In this document: positions 12,836-24,108 of the stretch, piece by piece | Layout: each line of letters opens with the position of its first letter | How positions within the stretch are numbered: position 1 is the stretch's first letter | Origin: Tupaia tana | Lineage: Eukaryota; Chordata; Mammalia; Scandentia; Tupaiidae | Assembly: GCA_026018925.1 (NCBI GenBank) | Contig: JAKSZU010000217.1 | Span: forward strand, 1-64,000 | Length of the DNA stretch: 64,000 nt | Direction: 5' to 3' | Position numbers and translations under genes: made by a program | The notes under the pieces: model-generated | The model's database searches: none | Told to the model about the DNA's origin: nothing | The model's input: only the letters and a program-made list of their open reading frames with translations

Positions 12836-15800
12836 ATGAGTAGAAAATCTTCATTTCTCCTGAGCCCTGAAATATCTAGTTCCCAGTATCCATGTGGAAT
12901 CTTCTCAAAGAATGGCTCAACTCTCCTGCCGGCGAGAAAGAGCAGAAGGGCTTATTAACAAAACAAAAGATGAAGCTGAGAGCCAGAAAGAAATTGTACC
13001 TTTAAAAAAAATCGTTAAAAAGGAAAAAATTACCAAGAAAAAATGAGGAGACAGGAGCAGAGAGAGACAGAGACCTCAGGGACACAGAGACAGAGATAGA
13101 AGGCCAGAGGGGCTCCCTACCACACTAGCTTTGCTTGCTGGAGGCTGAATTATGAGTAGAAAATCTTCATTTCTCCAGAGCCTGAAATATCTAGTTCCCA
13201 GTATCCATGTGGAATCTTCTCAGAGAATGGCTCAACTCTCTTGCCTGGGAGAAAGGAGCAGAAGGGCTTATTAACAAAACAAAAGATGGAGCTGAGAGCC
13301 AGAGAGAAATTCTACCTTTAAAAAAATCATAAAAAAGAAAAATTACCAAAAAGCAAAATGAAGAGACAGGAGGAGAGAGAGACAGAGACCTCAGAGACAC
13401 AGAGACAGAGATAGAAGGCCCGAGGGGCTCCCTACCACACTAGCTTTGCTTCCTGGAGGCTGAATTATGAGTAGAAAATCTTCATTCTCCTGAGCCCTGA
13501 AATATCTAGTTCCCAGTATCCATGTGGAAACTTCTCAGAGAATGGCTCAACTCTCTTGCTTGGGAGAAAGGAGCAGAAGCGCTTATTAACAAAACAAAAG
13601 ATGGAGCTGAGAGCCAGAGAGAAATTCTACCTTTAAAAAAATCGTAAAAAGGAAAAATTACCAAAAAAATAATGAGGAGACTGGAGCAGGGAGAGACAGA
13701 GATCTCAGGGACACAGAGACAGAGATAGAAGGCCAGACGGGCTCCCTACCACACTAGCTTTGCTTGCTGGAGTCTGAATTATGAATAGAAAATCTTCATT
13801 TCTCCTGAGCCCTGAAATATCTAGATCCCAGTATCCATGTGGAATCTTCTCAGAGAATAGCTCAACTCTCCTGTCTGCGTAAAGAGCAGAAGGGCTTATT
13901 AACAAAACAAAATAAGAAGCTGAGAGCCAGAGAGAAATTCTACCTTTAAAAAAATTGTAAAAAGGAAAAATTACCAAAAAAAATATGAGGAGACAGGAGC
14001 AGGAGAGGACAGAGACATCAGAGACACAGAGACAGAGATAGAAGGCCAGAGGGGCCCCCTACCACACTAGCTTTGCTTGCTGGAGGCTGAATTATGAGTA
14101 GGAAATCTTCATTTCTCCTGAGCCCAGAAATATCTAGTTCCCAGTATCCATGTGGAATCTTCTCAAAGAATGGCTCAACTCTCCTGCCGGCGAGAAAGAG
14201 CAGAAGGGCTTATTAACAAAACAAAAGATGAAGCTGAGAGCCAGAGAGAAATTGTACCTCTAAAAAAATCGTAAAAAGGAAAAAGTACCAAGAAAAAATG
14301 AGGAGACAGGAGCAGAGAGAGACAGAGACCTCAGGGACACAGAGACAGAGATAGAAGGCCAGAGGGGCTCCCTACCACACTAGCTTTGCTTGCTGGAGGC
14401 TGAATTATGAGTAGAAAATCTTCATTTCTCCAGAGCCCTGAAATATCTAGTTCCCAGTATCCATGTGGAATCTTCTCAGAGAATGGCTCAACTCTCTTGC
14501 CTGGGAGAAAGGAGCAGAAGGGCTTATTAACAAAACAAAAGATGGAGCTGAGAGCCAGAGAGAAATTCTACCTTTAAAAAAATCGTAAAAGGAAAATTAC
14601 CAAAAAGAAAAATGAAGAGACAGGAGCAGAGAGAGACAGAGATCTCAGAGACACAGAGACAGAGATAGAAGGCCCGAGGGGCTCCCTACCACACTAGCTT
14701 TGCTTCCTGGAGGCTGAATTATGAGTAGAAAATCTTCATTTCTCCTGAGCCCTGAAATATCTAGTTCCCAGTATCCATGTGGAAACTTCTCAGAGAATGG
14801 CTCAACTCTCTTGCTTGGAGAAAGGAGCAGAAGCGCTTATTAACAAAACAAAAGATGGAGCTGAGAGCCAGAGAGAAATTCTACCTTTAAAAAAATCGTA
14901 AAAAGGAAAAATTACCAAAAACATAATGAGGAGACTGGAGCAGGGGAGACAGAGATCTCAGGACACAGAGACAGAGATAGAAGGCCAGACGGGCTCCCTA
15001 CCACACTAGCTTTGCTTGCTGGAGGCTGAATTATGAGTAGAAAATCTTCTTTTATCCTGAGCCCTTAAATATCTAGATCCCAGTATCCATGTGGAATCTT
15101 CTCAGAGAATAGCTCAACTCTCCTGTCTGCGTAAAGAGCAGAAGGGCTTATTAACAAAACAAAATAAGAAGCTGAGAGCCAGAGAGAAATTCTACCTTTA
15201 AAAAAATTGTAAAAAGGAAAAATTACCAAAAAAAATATGAGGAGACAGGAGCAGGGAGGACAGAGACATCAGAGACACAGAGACAGAGATAGAAGGACAG
15301 AGGGGCCCCCTACCACACTAGCTTTGCTTGCTGGAGGCTGAATTATGAGTAGAAAATCTTCACTTCTCCTGAGCCCTGAAATATCTAGTTCCCAGTATCC
15401 ATCTGGAATCTTCTCAGAGAATGGCTCAACTCTCCTGCCTGGGAGAAAGGAGCAGAAGGGCTTATTAACAAAAAAAAAGATGGAGCTGAGAGCCAGAGAG
15501 AAATTCTACCTTTAAAAAAATCGAGAAAAGGAAAAATTACCAAAAAAAAAATGATGAGACAAGAGCAGAGAGAGAAAGAGACCTCAGAGACACAGAGACA
15601 GAGATAGAAGGCCAGAGGGGCTCCCAACCACACTAGCTTTGCTGCTGGAGGCTGAATTATGAGTAGAAAATCGTCATTTCTCCTGAGCCCTGAAATATCT
15701 TGTTCCCAGTATCCATGTGGAAACTTCTCAGAGAATGGCTCAACTCTCCTGCCTGGGAGGAAGGAGCAGAAGGGCTTATTAACAAAATAAAAGATGGAGC

Positions 15801-16600
15801 TGAGAGCCAGAGAGAAATTCTACCTTTAAAAAAATCATAAAAAGGAAAAATTACCAAATAAAAACAGGAGACAGGAGCAGAGAGAGACAGAGACCTCAGA
15901 GACACAGAGACAGAGATAGAAGGCAAGAGGGGCTCCCTACCACACTAGCTTTGCTTGCTGGAGACTGAATTATGAGTAGAAAATCTTCATTTCTCCAGAG
16001 CCCTGAAATATCTAGTTCCCAGTATCCATGTGGAATCTTCTCAGAGAATGGCTCAACTCTCCTGCCTGGGAGAAAGGAGCAGAAGGGCTTATTAAGAAAA
16101 CAAAAATGGAGCTGAGAGCCAGAGAGAAATTCTACCTTTAAAAAATCGTAAAAAGGAAAAATTACCAAAAGAAAAAATGAGGAGACAGGAGCAGAGAGAG
16201 ACAGAGACCTCAGAGACACAGAGACAGTAATAGAAGGCCAGAGGGACTCCCTCCCACACTAGCTTTGCTTGCTGGAGGCTGAATTATGAGTAGAAAATCT
16301 TCACTTCTCCTGAGCCCTGAAATATCTAGTTCCCAGTATCCATGTGGAATCTTCTCAGAGAATGGCTCAACTCTCCTGCCTGGAGAAAGGAGCAGAAGGG
16401 GCTTATTAACAAAACAAAAGATGGAGCTGAGAGCCAGAGAGAAATTCTACCTTTAAAAAAATGGTAAAAAGGAAAAATTACCAAAAAAAAAATGAGGAGA
16501 CAGGAGAAGAGGGAGACAGAGACCTCAGAGACACAGAGACAGAGATAGAAGGCCAGAGGGGCTCCCAACCACACTAGCTTTGCTTGCTGGAGGCTGAATT
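12836..16600 (+). repeat. 12-monomer higher-order unit, copy 1
   Basis: The twelve monomers start at 12,836, 13,152, 13,467, 13,781, 14,094, 14,407, 14,721, 15,033, 15,345, 15,659, 15,972 and 16,286. Each has its counterpart in the next unit at an offset of 3,747-3,768 bp. Shared rare variants include ATGAATAG (13,781 and 17,546), ATGAGTAGGAAATC (14,094 and 17,857), CCATCTGGAATC (near 15,400 and 19,168), GGCAAGAGGGG (near 15,921 and 19,685) and GAGAAGAGGGAGAC (near 16,504 and 20,251). Within the unit the first four monomers resemble the next four, so a 4-monomer repeat of about 1,256 bp is nested inside it. Confidence 0.92.
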
Positions 16601-19600
16601 ATGAGTAGAAAATCTTCATTTCTCCTGAGCCCTGAAATATCTAGTTCCCAGTATCCATGTGGAATCTTCTCAAAGAATGGCTCAACTCTCCTGCCTGGGA
16701 GGAAGGAGCAGAAGGGCTTATTAACAAAACAAAAGATGAAGCTGAGAGCCAGAGAGAAATTGTACCTTTAAAAAAATCATAAAAAGGAAAAATTACCAAA
16801 TAAATGAGGAGACAGGAGCAGAGAGAGACAGAGACCTCAGGGACACAGAGACAGAGATAGAAGGCCAGAGGGGCTCCCTACCACACTAGCTTTGCTTGCT
16901 GGAGGCTGAATTATGAGTAGAAAATCTTCATTTCTCCCAGAGCCCTGAAATATCTAGTTCCCAGTATCCATGTGGAATCTTCTCAGAGAATGGCTCAACT
17001 CTCTTGCCTGGGAGAAAGGAGCAGAAGGGCTTATTAACAAAACAAAAGATGGAGCTGAGAGCCAGAGAGAAATTCTACCTTTAAAAAAATCATAAAAAGG
17101 AAAAATTACCAAAAATAAAAAATGAAGAGACAGGAGCAGAGAGAGACAGAGACCTCAGAGACACAGAGACAGAGACAGAAGGCCCGAGGGGCTCCCTACC
17201 ACACTAGCTTTGCTTCCTGGAGGCTGAATTATGAGTAGAAAATCTTCATTTCTCCTGAGCCCTGAAATATCTAGTTCCCAGTATCCATGTGGAAACTTCT
17301 CAGAGAATGGCTCAACTCTCTTGCTTGGGAGAAAGGAGCAGAAGCGCTTATTAACAAAACAAAAGATGGAGCTGAGAGCCAGAGAGAAATTCTACCTTTA
17401 AAAAAATCGTAAAAAGGAAAAATTACCAAAAAAATAATGAGGAGACTGGAGCAGGGAGAGACAGAGATCTCAGGGACACAGAGACAGAGATAGAAGGCCA
17501 GACGGGCTCCCTACCACACTAGCTTTGCTTGCTGGAGTCTGAATTATGAATAGAAAATCTTCATTTCTCCTGAGCCCTGAAATATCTAGATCCCAGTATC
17601 CATGTGGAATCTTCTCAGAGAATAGCTCAACTCTCCTGTCTGCGTAAGAGCAGAAGGGCTTATTAACAAAACAAAATAAGAAGCTGAGAGCCAGAGAGAA
17701 ATTCTACCTTTAAAAAAATTGTAAAAGGAAAAATTACCAAAAAAATATGAGGAGACAGGAGCAGGGGAGGACAGAGACATCAGAGACACAGAGACAGAGA
17801 TAGAAGGCCAGAGGGGCCCCCCTACCACACTAGCTTTGCTTGCTGGAGGCTGAATTATGAGTAGGAAATCTTCATTTCTCCTGAGCCCAGAAATATCTAG
17901 TTCCAGTATCCATGTGGAATCTTCTCAAAGAATGGCTCAACTCTCCTGCCGGCGAGAAAGAGCAGAAGGGCTTATTAACAAAACAAAAGATGAAGCTGAG
18001 AGCCAGAGAGAAATTGTACCTCTAAAAAAATCGTAAAAAGGAAAAAGTACCAAGAAAAAATGAGGAGACAGGAGCAGAGAGAGACAGAGACCTCAGGGAC
18101 ACAGAGACAGAGATAGAAGGCCAGAGGGGCTCCCTACCACACTAGCTTTGCTTGCTGGAGGCTGAATTATGAGTAGAAAATCTTCATTTCTCCAGAGCCC
18201 TGAAATATCTAGTTCCCAGTATCCATGTGGAATCTTCTCAGAGAATGGCTCAACTCTCTTGCCTGGGAGAAAGGAGCAGAAGGGCTTATTAACAAAACAA
18301 AAGATGGAGCTGAGAGCCAGAGAGAAATTCTACCTTTAAAAAAATCGTAAAAAGGAAAAATTACCAAAAAGAAAAATGAAGAGACAGGAGCAGAGAGAGA
18401 CAGAGATCTCAGAGACACAGAGACAGAGATAGAAGGCCCGAGGGGCTCCCTACCACACTAGCTTTGCTTCCTGGAGGCTGAATTATGAGTAGAAAATCTT
18501 CATTTCTCCTGAGCCCTGAAATATCTAGTTCCCAGTATCCATGTGGAAACTTCTCAGAGAATGGCTCAACTCTCTTGCTTGGGAGAAAGGAGCAGAAGCG
18601 CTTATTAACAAAACAAAAGATGGATCTGAGAGCCAGAGAGAAATTCTACCTTTAAAAAAATCGTAAAAAGGAAAAATTACCAAAAAACATAATGAGGAGA
18701 CTGGAGCAGGGGAGACAGAGATCTCAGGGACACAGAGACAGAGATAGAAGGCCAGACGGGCTCCCTACCACACTAGCTTTGCTTGCTGGAGGCTGAATTA
18801 TGAGTAGAAAATCTTCTTTTATCCTGAGCCCTTAAATATCTAGATCCCAGTATCCATGTGGAATCTTCTCAGAGAATAGCTCAACTCTCCTGTCTGCGTA
18901 AAGAGCAGAAGGGCTTATTAACAAAACAAATAAGAAGCTGAGAGCCAGAGAGAAATTCTACCTTTAAAAAAAATTGTAAAAAGGAAAAATTACCAAAAAA
19001 AAATATGAGGAGACAGGAGCAGGGAGGACAGAGACATCAGAGACACAGAGACAGAGATAGAAGGACAGAGGGGCCCCCTACCACACTAGCTTTGCTTGCT
19101 GGAGGCTGAATTATGAGTAGAAAATCTTCACTTCTCCTGAGCCCTGAAATATCTAGTTCCCAGTATCCATCTGGAATCTTCTCAGAGAATGGCTCAACTC
19201 TCCTGCCTGGGAGAAAGGAGCAGAAGGGCTTATTAACAAAAAAAAGATGGAGCTGAGAGCCAGAGAGAAATTCTACCTTTAAAAAAATCGAGAAAAGGAA
19301 AAATTACCAAAAAAAAATGATGAGACAAGAGCAGAGAGAGAAAGAGACCTCAGAGACACAGAGACAGAGATAGAAGGCCAGAGGGCTCCCAACCACACTA
19401 GGTTTGCCTGCTGGAGGCTGAATTATGAGTAGAAAATCGTCATTTCTCCTGAGCCCTGAAATATCTTGTTCCCAGTATCCATGTGGAAACTTCTCAGAGA
19501 ATGGCTCAACTCTCCTGCCTGGAGGAAGGAGCAGAAGGGCTTATTAACAAAATAAAAGATGGAGCTGAGAGCCAGAGAGAAATTCTACCTTAAAAAAATC

Positions 19601-20347
19601 ATAAAAAGGAAAAATTACCAAATAAAAACAGGAGACAGGAGCAGAGAGAGACAGAGACCTCAGAGACACAGAGACAGAGATAGAAGGCAAGAGGGGCTCC
19701 CTACCACACTAGCTTTGCTTGCTGGAGACTGAATTATGAGTAGAAAATCTTCATTTCTCCAGAGCCCTGAAATATCTAGTTCCCAGTATCCATGTGGAAT
19801 CTTCTCAGAGAATGGCTCAACTCTCCTGCCTGGGAGAAAGGAGCAGAAGGGCTTATTAAGAAAACAAAAATGGAGCTGAGAGCCAGAGAGAAATTCTACC
19901 TTTAAAAAATCGTAAAAAGGAAAAATTACCAATAAAAATGAGGAGACAGGAGCAGAGAGAGACAGAGACCTCAGAGACAGTAATAGAAGGCCAGAGGGCT
20001 CCCTCCCACACTAGCTTTGCCTGCTGGAGGCTGAATTATGAGTAGAAAATCTTCACTTCTCCTGAGCCCTGAAATATCTAGTTCCCAGTATCCATGTGGA
20101 ATCTTCTCAGAGAATGGCTCAACTCTCCTACCTGGAGAAGGAGCAGAAGGGCTTATTAACAAAACAAAAGATGGAGCTGAGAGCCAGAGAGAAATTCTAC
20201 CTTTAAAAAATGGTAAAAAAGGAAAAATTACCAAAAAAAAATGAGGAGACAAGAGAAGAGGGAGACAGAGACCTCAGAGACACAGAGACAGAGATAGAAG
20301 GCCAGAGGGGCTCCCAACCACACTAGCTTTGCCTGCTGGAGGCTGAA
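16601..20347 (+). repeat. 12-monomer higher-order unit, copy 2
   Basis: This tandem second copy of the 12-monomer unit has monomers at 16,601, 16,913, 17,231, 17,546, 17,857, 18,169, 18,485, 18,800, 19,113, 19,425, 19,736 and 20,038. Differences from copy 1 are mainly small indels. Near 19,970 this copy lacks about 12 bp in the GAGACACAGAGAC region, so its offset falls to 3,752. The first monomer differs from copy 1 near the CTGCCTGGGAGG site (CTGCCGGCGAG in copy 1), which may mark an exchange boundary. Confidence 0.9.
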
Positions 20348-21296
20348 TATGAGTAGAAAATCTTCCTTTCTCCTGAGCCCTGGAATATCTAGTTCCCAGT
20401 ATCCATGTGGAAACTTCTCAGAGAATGGCTCAACTCTCCTGCCTGGGAGGAAGGAGCAGAAGGGCTTATTAACAAAATAAAAGATGGAGCTGAGAGCCAG
20501 AGAGAAATTCTACCTTTAAAAAAATCATAAAAAGGAAAAATTACCAAATAAATACAGGAGGACAGGAGCAGAGAGAGACAGAGACCTCAGAGACACAGAG
20601 ACAGAGATAGAAGGCCAGAGGGGCTCCCTGCCACACTAGCTTTGCTTGCTGGAGGCTGAATTATGAGTAGAAAATCTTCATTTCTCCTGAGCCCTGAAAT
20701 ATCTAGTTCCCAGTATCCATGTGGAATCTTCTCAGAGAATGGCTCAACACTCCTGCCTGGGAGAAAGGAGCAGAAGGGCTTATTAACAAAACAAAAGATG
20801 GAGCTGAGAGCCAGAGAGAAATTCTACCTTTAAAAAAATCGTAAAAAGGAAAAATTACCAAAAATAAAAAATGAGGAGACAGGAGCAGGGAGAGACAGAG
20901 ACCTCAGAGACACTGAGACAGAGATAGAAGGCCAGAGGGGCTCCCTACCACACTAGCTTTGCCTGCTGGTGGCTGAATTATGAGTAGAAAATCTTCCTTT
21001 CTCCTGAGCCCTGAAATATCTAGTTTCCAGTATACATGTGGAATCTTCTCAGAGAATGGGTCAACTCTCCTGCCTGGGAGAAAGGAGCAGAAGGGCTTAT
21101 TAACAAAACAAAAGATGGAGCTGAGAGCCAGAGAGAAATTCTACCTTTAAAAAAATCGTAAAAAGGAAAAATTACCAAAAAAGAAAAATGAGGAGACAGG
21201 AGCAGAGAGAGACAGAGACCTCAGAGACACAGAGACAGAGATAGAAGGCCAGAGGGGCTCCCTACCACACAAGCTTGGCTTGCTGGAGGCTGAATT
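20348..21296 (+). repeat. Three-monomer piece related to 6,859-7,802
   Basis: Monomers at 20,348, 20,663 and 20,980 match 6,859, 7,172 and 7,489 at offsets of 13,489, 13,491 and 13,491 bp, which is 43 monomers. They share CCCTGGAATATC, AATAAAAGATGG, CAACACTCCTGCC and GCTGGTGGCTG in the same order. The first monomer lacks one base in GCTGAATATGAG. The piece links the end of the 12-monomer region to the 5-monomer series. It looks like a relocated segment of left-array sequence. Confidence 0.82.
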
Positions 21297-22861
21297 ATGA
21301 GTAGAAAATCTTCATTTCTCCTGAGCCCTGAAATATCTAGTTCCCAGTATCCATGTGGAATCTTCTCAGAGAATGGCTCAACTCTCCTGCCTCGGAGAAA
21401 GGAGCAGAAGGGCTTATTAACAAAACAAAAGATGGAGCTGAGAGCCAGAGAGAAACTCTACCTTTAAAAAAATCGTAAAAAGGAAAAATTACCAAAAAAA
21501 TGAGGAGACAGGAGCAGAGAGAGACAGAGACCTCAGAGACACGGAGACAGAGATAGAAGGCCAGAGGGGCTCCCTACCACACTAGCTTTGCCTGCTGGAG
21601 GCTGAATTATGAGTAGAAAATCTTCCTTTCTCCTGAGCCCTGAAATATCTAGTTCCCAGTATCCATGTGGAATCTTCTCAGAGAATGGCTCAACTCTCCT
21701 GCCTGGGAGGAAGGAGCAGAAGGGCTTATTAACAAAACAAAAGATGGAGCTGAGGGCCAGAGGAAAATTCTACCTTTAAAAAAATCGTAAAAAGGAAAAA
21801 TTACCAAAAAAAATGAGGAGACAGGAGCAGAGAGAGACAGAGACCGCAGAGACACAGAGACAGAGATAGAAGGCCAGAGGGGCTCCCTGCCACACTAGCT
21901 TTGCTTGCTGGAGGCTGAATTATGAGTAGAAAATCGTCATTTCTCCTGAGCCCTGAAATATCTAGTTCCCAGTATCCATGTGGAATCTTCTCAGAGAATG
22001 GCTCAACACTCCTGCCTGGGAGAAAGGAGCAGAAGGGCTTATTAACAAAACAAAAGATGGAGCTGAGAGCCAGAGAGAAATTCTACCTTTAAAAAAATCG
22101 TAAAAAGGAAAAATTACCAAAAAAAAAAATGAGGAGACAGGAGCAGGGAGAGACAGAGACCTCAGAGACACAGAGACAGAGATAGAAGGCCAGAGGGGCT
22201 CCCTACCACACTAGCTTTGCCTGCTGGTGGCTGAATTATGAGTAGAAAATCTTCCTTTCTCCTGAGCCCTGAAATATCTAGTTCCCAGTATCCATGTGGA
22301 ATCTTCTCAGAGAATGGCTCAACTCTCCTGCCTGGGAGGAAGTTGCAGAAGGGCTTATTAACAAAACAAAAGATGGAGCTGAGAGCCAGAGAGAAATTCT
22401 ACCTTTAAAAAAATCGTAAAAACGAAAATTACCAAAAAAATAGATGAGACAGGAGCAGAGACTGACAGAGACCTCAGAGACACAGAGACAGAGATAGAAG
22501 GCCCGAGGGGCTCCCTACCAAAACTAGCTTTGCTTGCTGGAGGCTGAATTATGAGTAGAAAATCTTCATTTCTCCTGAGCCCTGAAATATCTAGTTCCCA
22601 GTATCCATGTGGAATCTTCTCAGAGAATGGCTCAACTCTCCTGCCTGGGAGAAAGGAGCAGAAGGGCTTATTAACAAAAGAAAAGATGGAGCTGAGAGCC
22701 AGAGAGAAATTCTACCTTTAAAAAAATCATAAAAGGAAAATTACCAAAAAAATAGATGAGAGTGGAGCAGAGAGAGACAGAGACCTCAGAGACACAGAGA
22801 CAGAGATAGAAGGCCAGAGGGGCTCCCTACCACACAAGCTTGGCTTGCTGGAGGCTGAATT
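21297..22861 (+). repeat. 5-monomer higher-order unit, edition 1 (M1-M5)
   Basis: Five distinguishable monomers occur in order. M1 starts at 21,297 and is preceded by a HindIII site in ACACAAGCTTGGC at 21,267. It has GAGAAACTCTACC and a GACACGGAGAC variant. M2 starts at 21,609 and has CTTCCTTTCTCC and GACCGCAGAG. M3 starts at 21,922 and has CGTCATTTC and CAACACTCC. M4 starts at 22,238, after GCTGGTGGCTG, and has GGAAGTTGCAG and the AAATAGATGAGAC linker. M5 starts at 22,551 and has ACAAAAGAAAAGATGG and GAGAGTGGAGC. Total length is 1,565 bp. Confidence 0.92.
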
Positions 22862-24108
22862 ATGAGTAGAAAATCTTCATTTCTCCTGAGCCCTGAAATA
22901 TCTAGTTCCCAGTATCCATGTGGAATCTTCTCAGAGAATGGCTCAACTCTCCTGCCTGGGAGAAAGGAGCAGAAGGGCTTATTAACAAAACAAAAGATGG
23001 AGCTGAGAGCCAGAGAGAAACTCTACCTTTAAAAAAATCGTAAAAGGAAAAATTACCAAAAAAATGAGGAGACAGGAGCAGAGAGAGACAGAGACCTCAG
23101 AGACCACGGAGACAGATATAGAAGGCCAGAGGGGCTCCCTACCACACTAGCTTTGCCTGCTGGAGGCTGATTATGAGTAGAAAATCTTCCTTTCTCCTGA
23201 GCCCTGAAATATCTAGTTCCCAGTATCCATGTGGAATCTTCTCAGAGAATGGCTCAACTCTCCTGCCTGGGAGGAAGGAGCAGAAGGGCTTATTAACAAA
23301 ACAAAAGATGGAGCTGAGAGCCAGAGAGAAATTCTACCTTTAAAAAAATCGTAAAAATGAAAAAATTACCAAAAAAAATGAGGAGACAGGAGCAGAGAGA
23401 GACAGAGACCGCAGAGACACAGAGACAGAGATAGAAGGCCAGAGGGGCTCCCTGCCACACTAGCTTTGCTTGCTGGAGGCTGAATTATGAGTAGAAAATC
23501 GTCATTTCTCCTGAGCCCTGAAATATCTAGTTCCCAGTATCCATGTGGAATCTTCTCAGAGATGGCTCAACACTCCTGCCTGGAGAAAGGAGCAGAAGGG
23601 CTTATTAACAAAACAAAAGATGGAGCTGAGAGCCAGAGAGAAATTCTACCTTTAAAAAAATCGTAAAAAGGAAAAATTACCAAAAAAAAATGAGGAGACA
23701 GGAGCAGAGAGAGACAGAGAACTCAGAGACACAGAGACAGAGATAGAAGGCCAGAGGGGCTCCCTACCACACTAGCTTTGCCTGCTGGTGGCTGAATTAT
23801 GAGTAGAAAATCTTCCTTTCTCCTGAGCCCTGAAATATCTAGTTCCCAGTATCCATGTGGATTCTTCTCAGAGAATGGCTCAACTCTCCTGCCTGGGAGG
23901 AAGTTGCAGAAGGGCTTATTAACAAAACAAAAGATGGAGCTGAGAGCAGAGAGAAATTCTACCTTTAAAAAAAACGTAAAAACGAAAATTACCAAAAAAA
24001 TAGATGAGACAGGAGCAGAGACAGACAGAGACCTCAGAGACAGAGAGACAGAGATAGAAGGCCCAGGGGCTCCCTACCACACAAGCTTGGCTTGCTGGAG
24101 GCTGAATT
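22862..24108 (+). repeat. 5-monomer series, edition 2 lacking M5 (M1-M4)
   Basis: M1 starts at 22,862, M2 at 23,173, M3 at 23,487 and M4 at 23,799, each with the diagnostic variants of edition 1. M4 is followed directly by the HindIII-marked M1 of the next edition, so the M5 monomer is absent. M4 here has GTGGATTCTTC, which recurs in the M4 at 26,935 and not in those at 22,238 or 25,363. This shows that editions 2 and 4 are closest relatives. Together with edition 3 it forms a 10-monomer super-unit of 3,126 bp. Confidence 0.9.
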
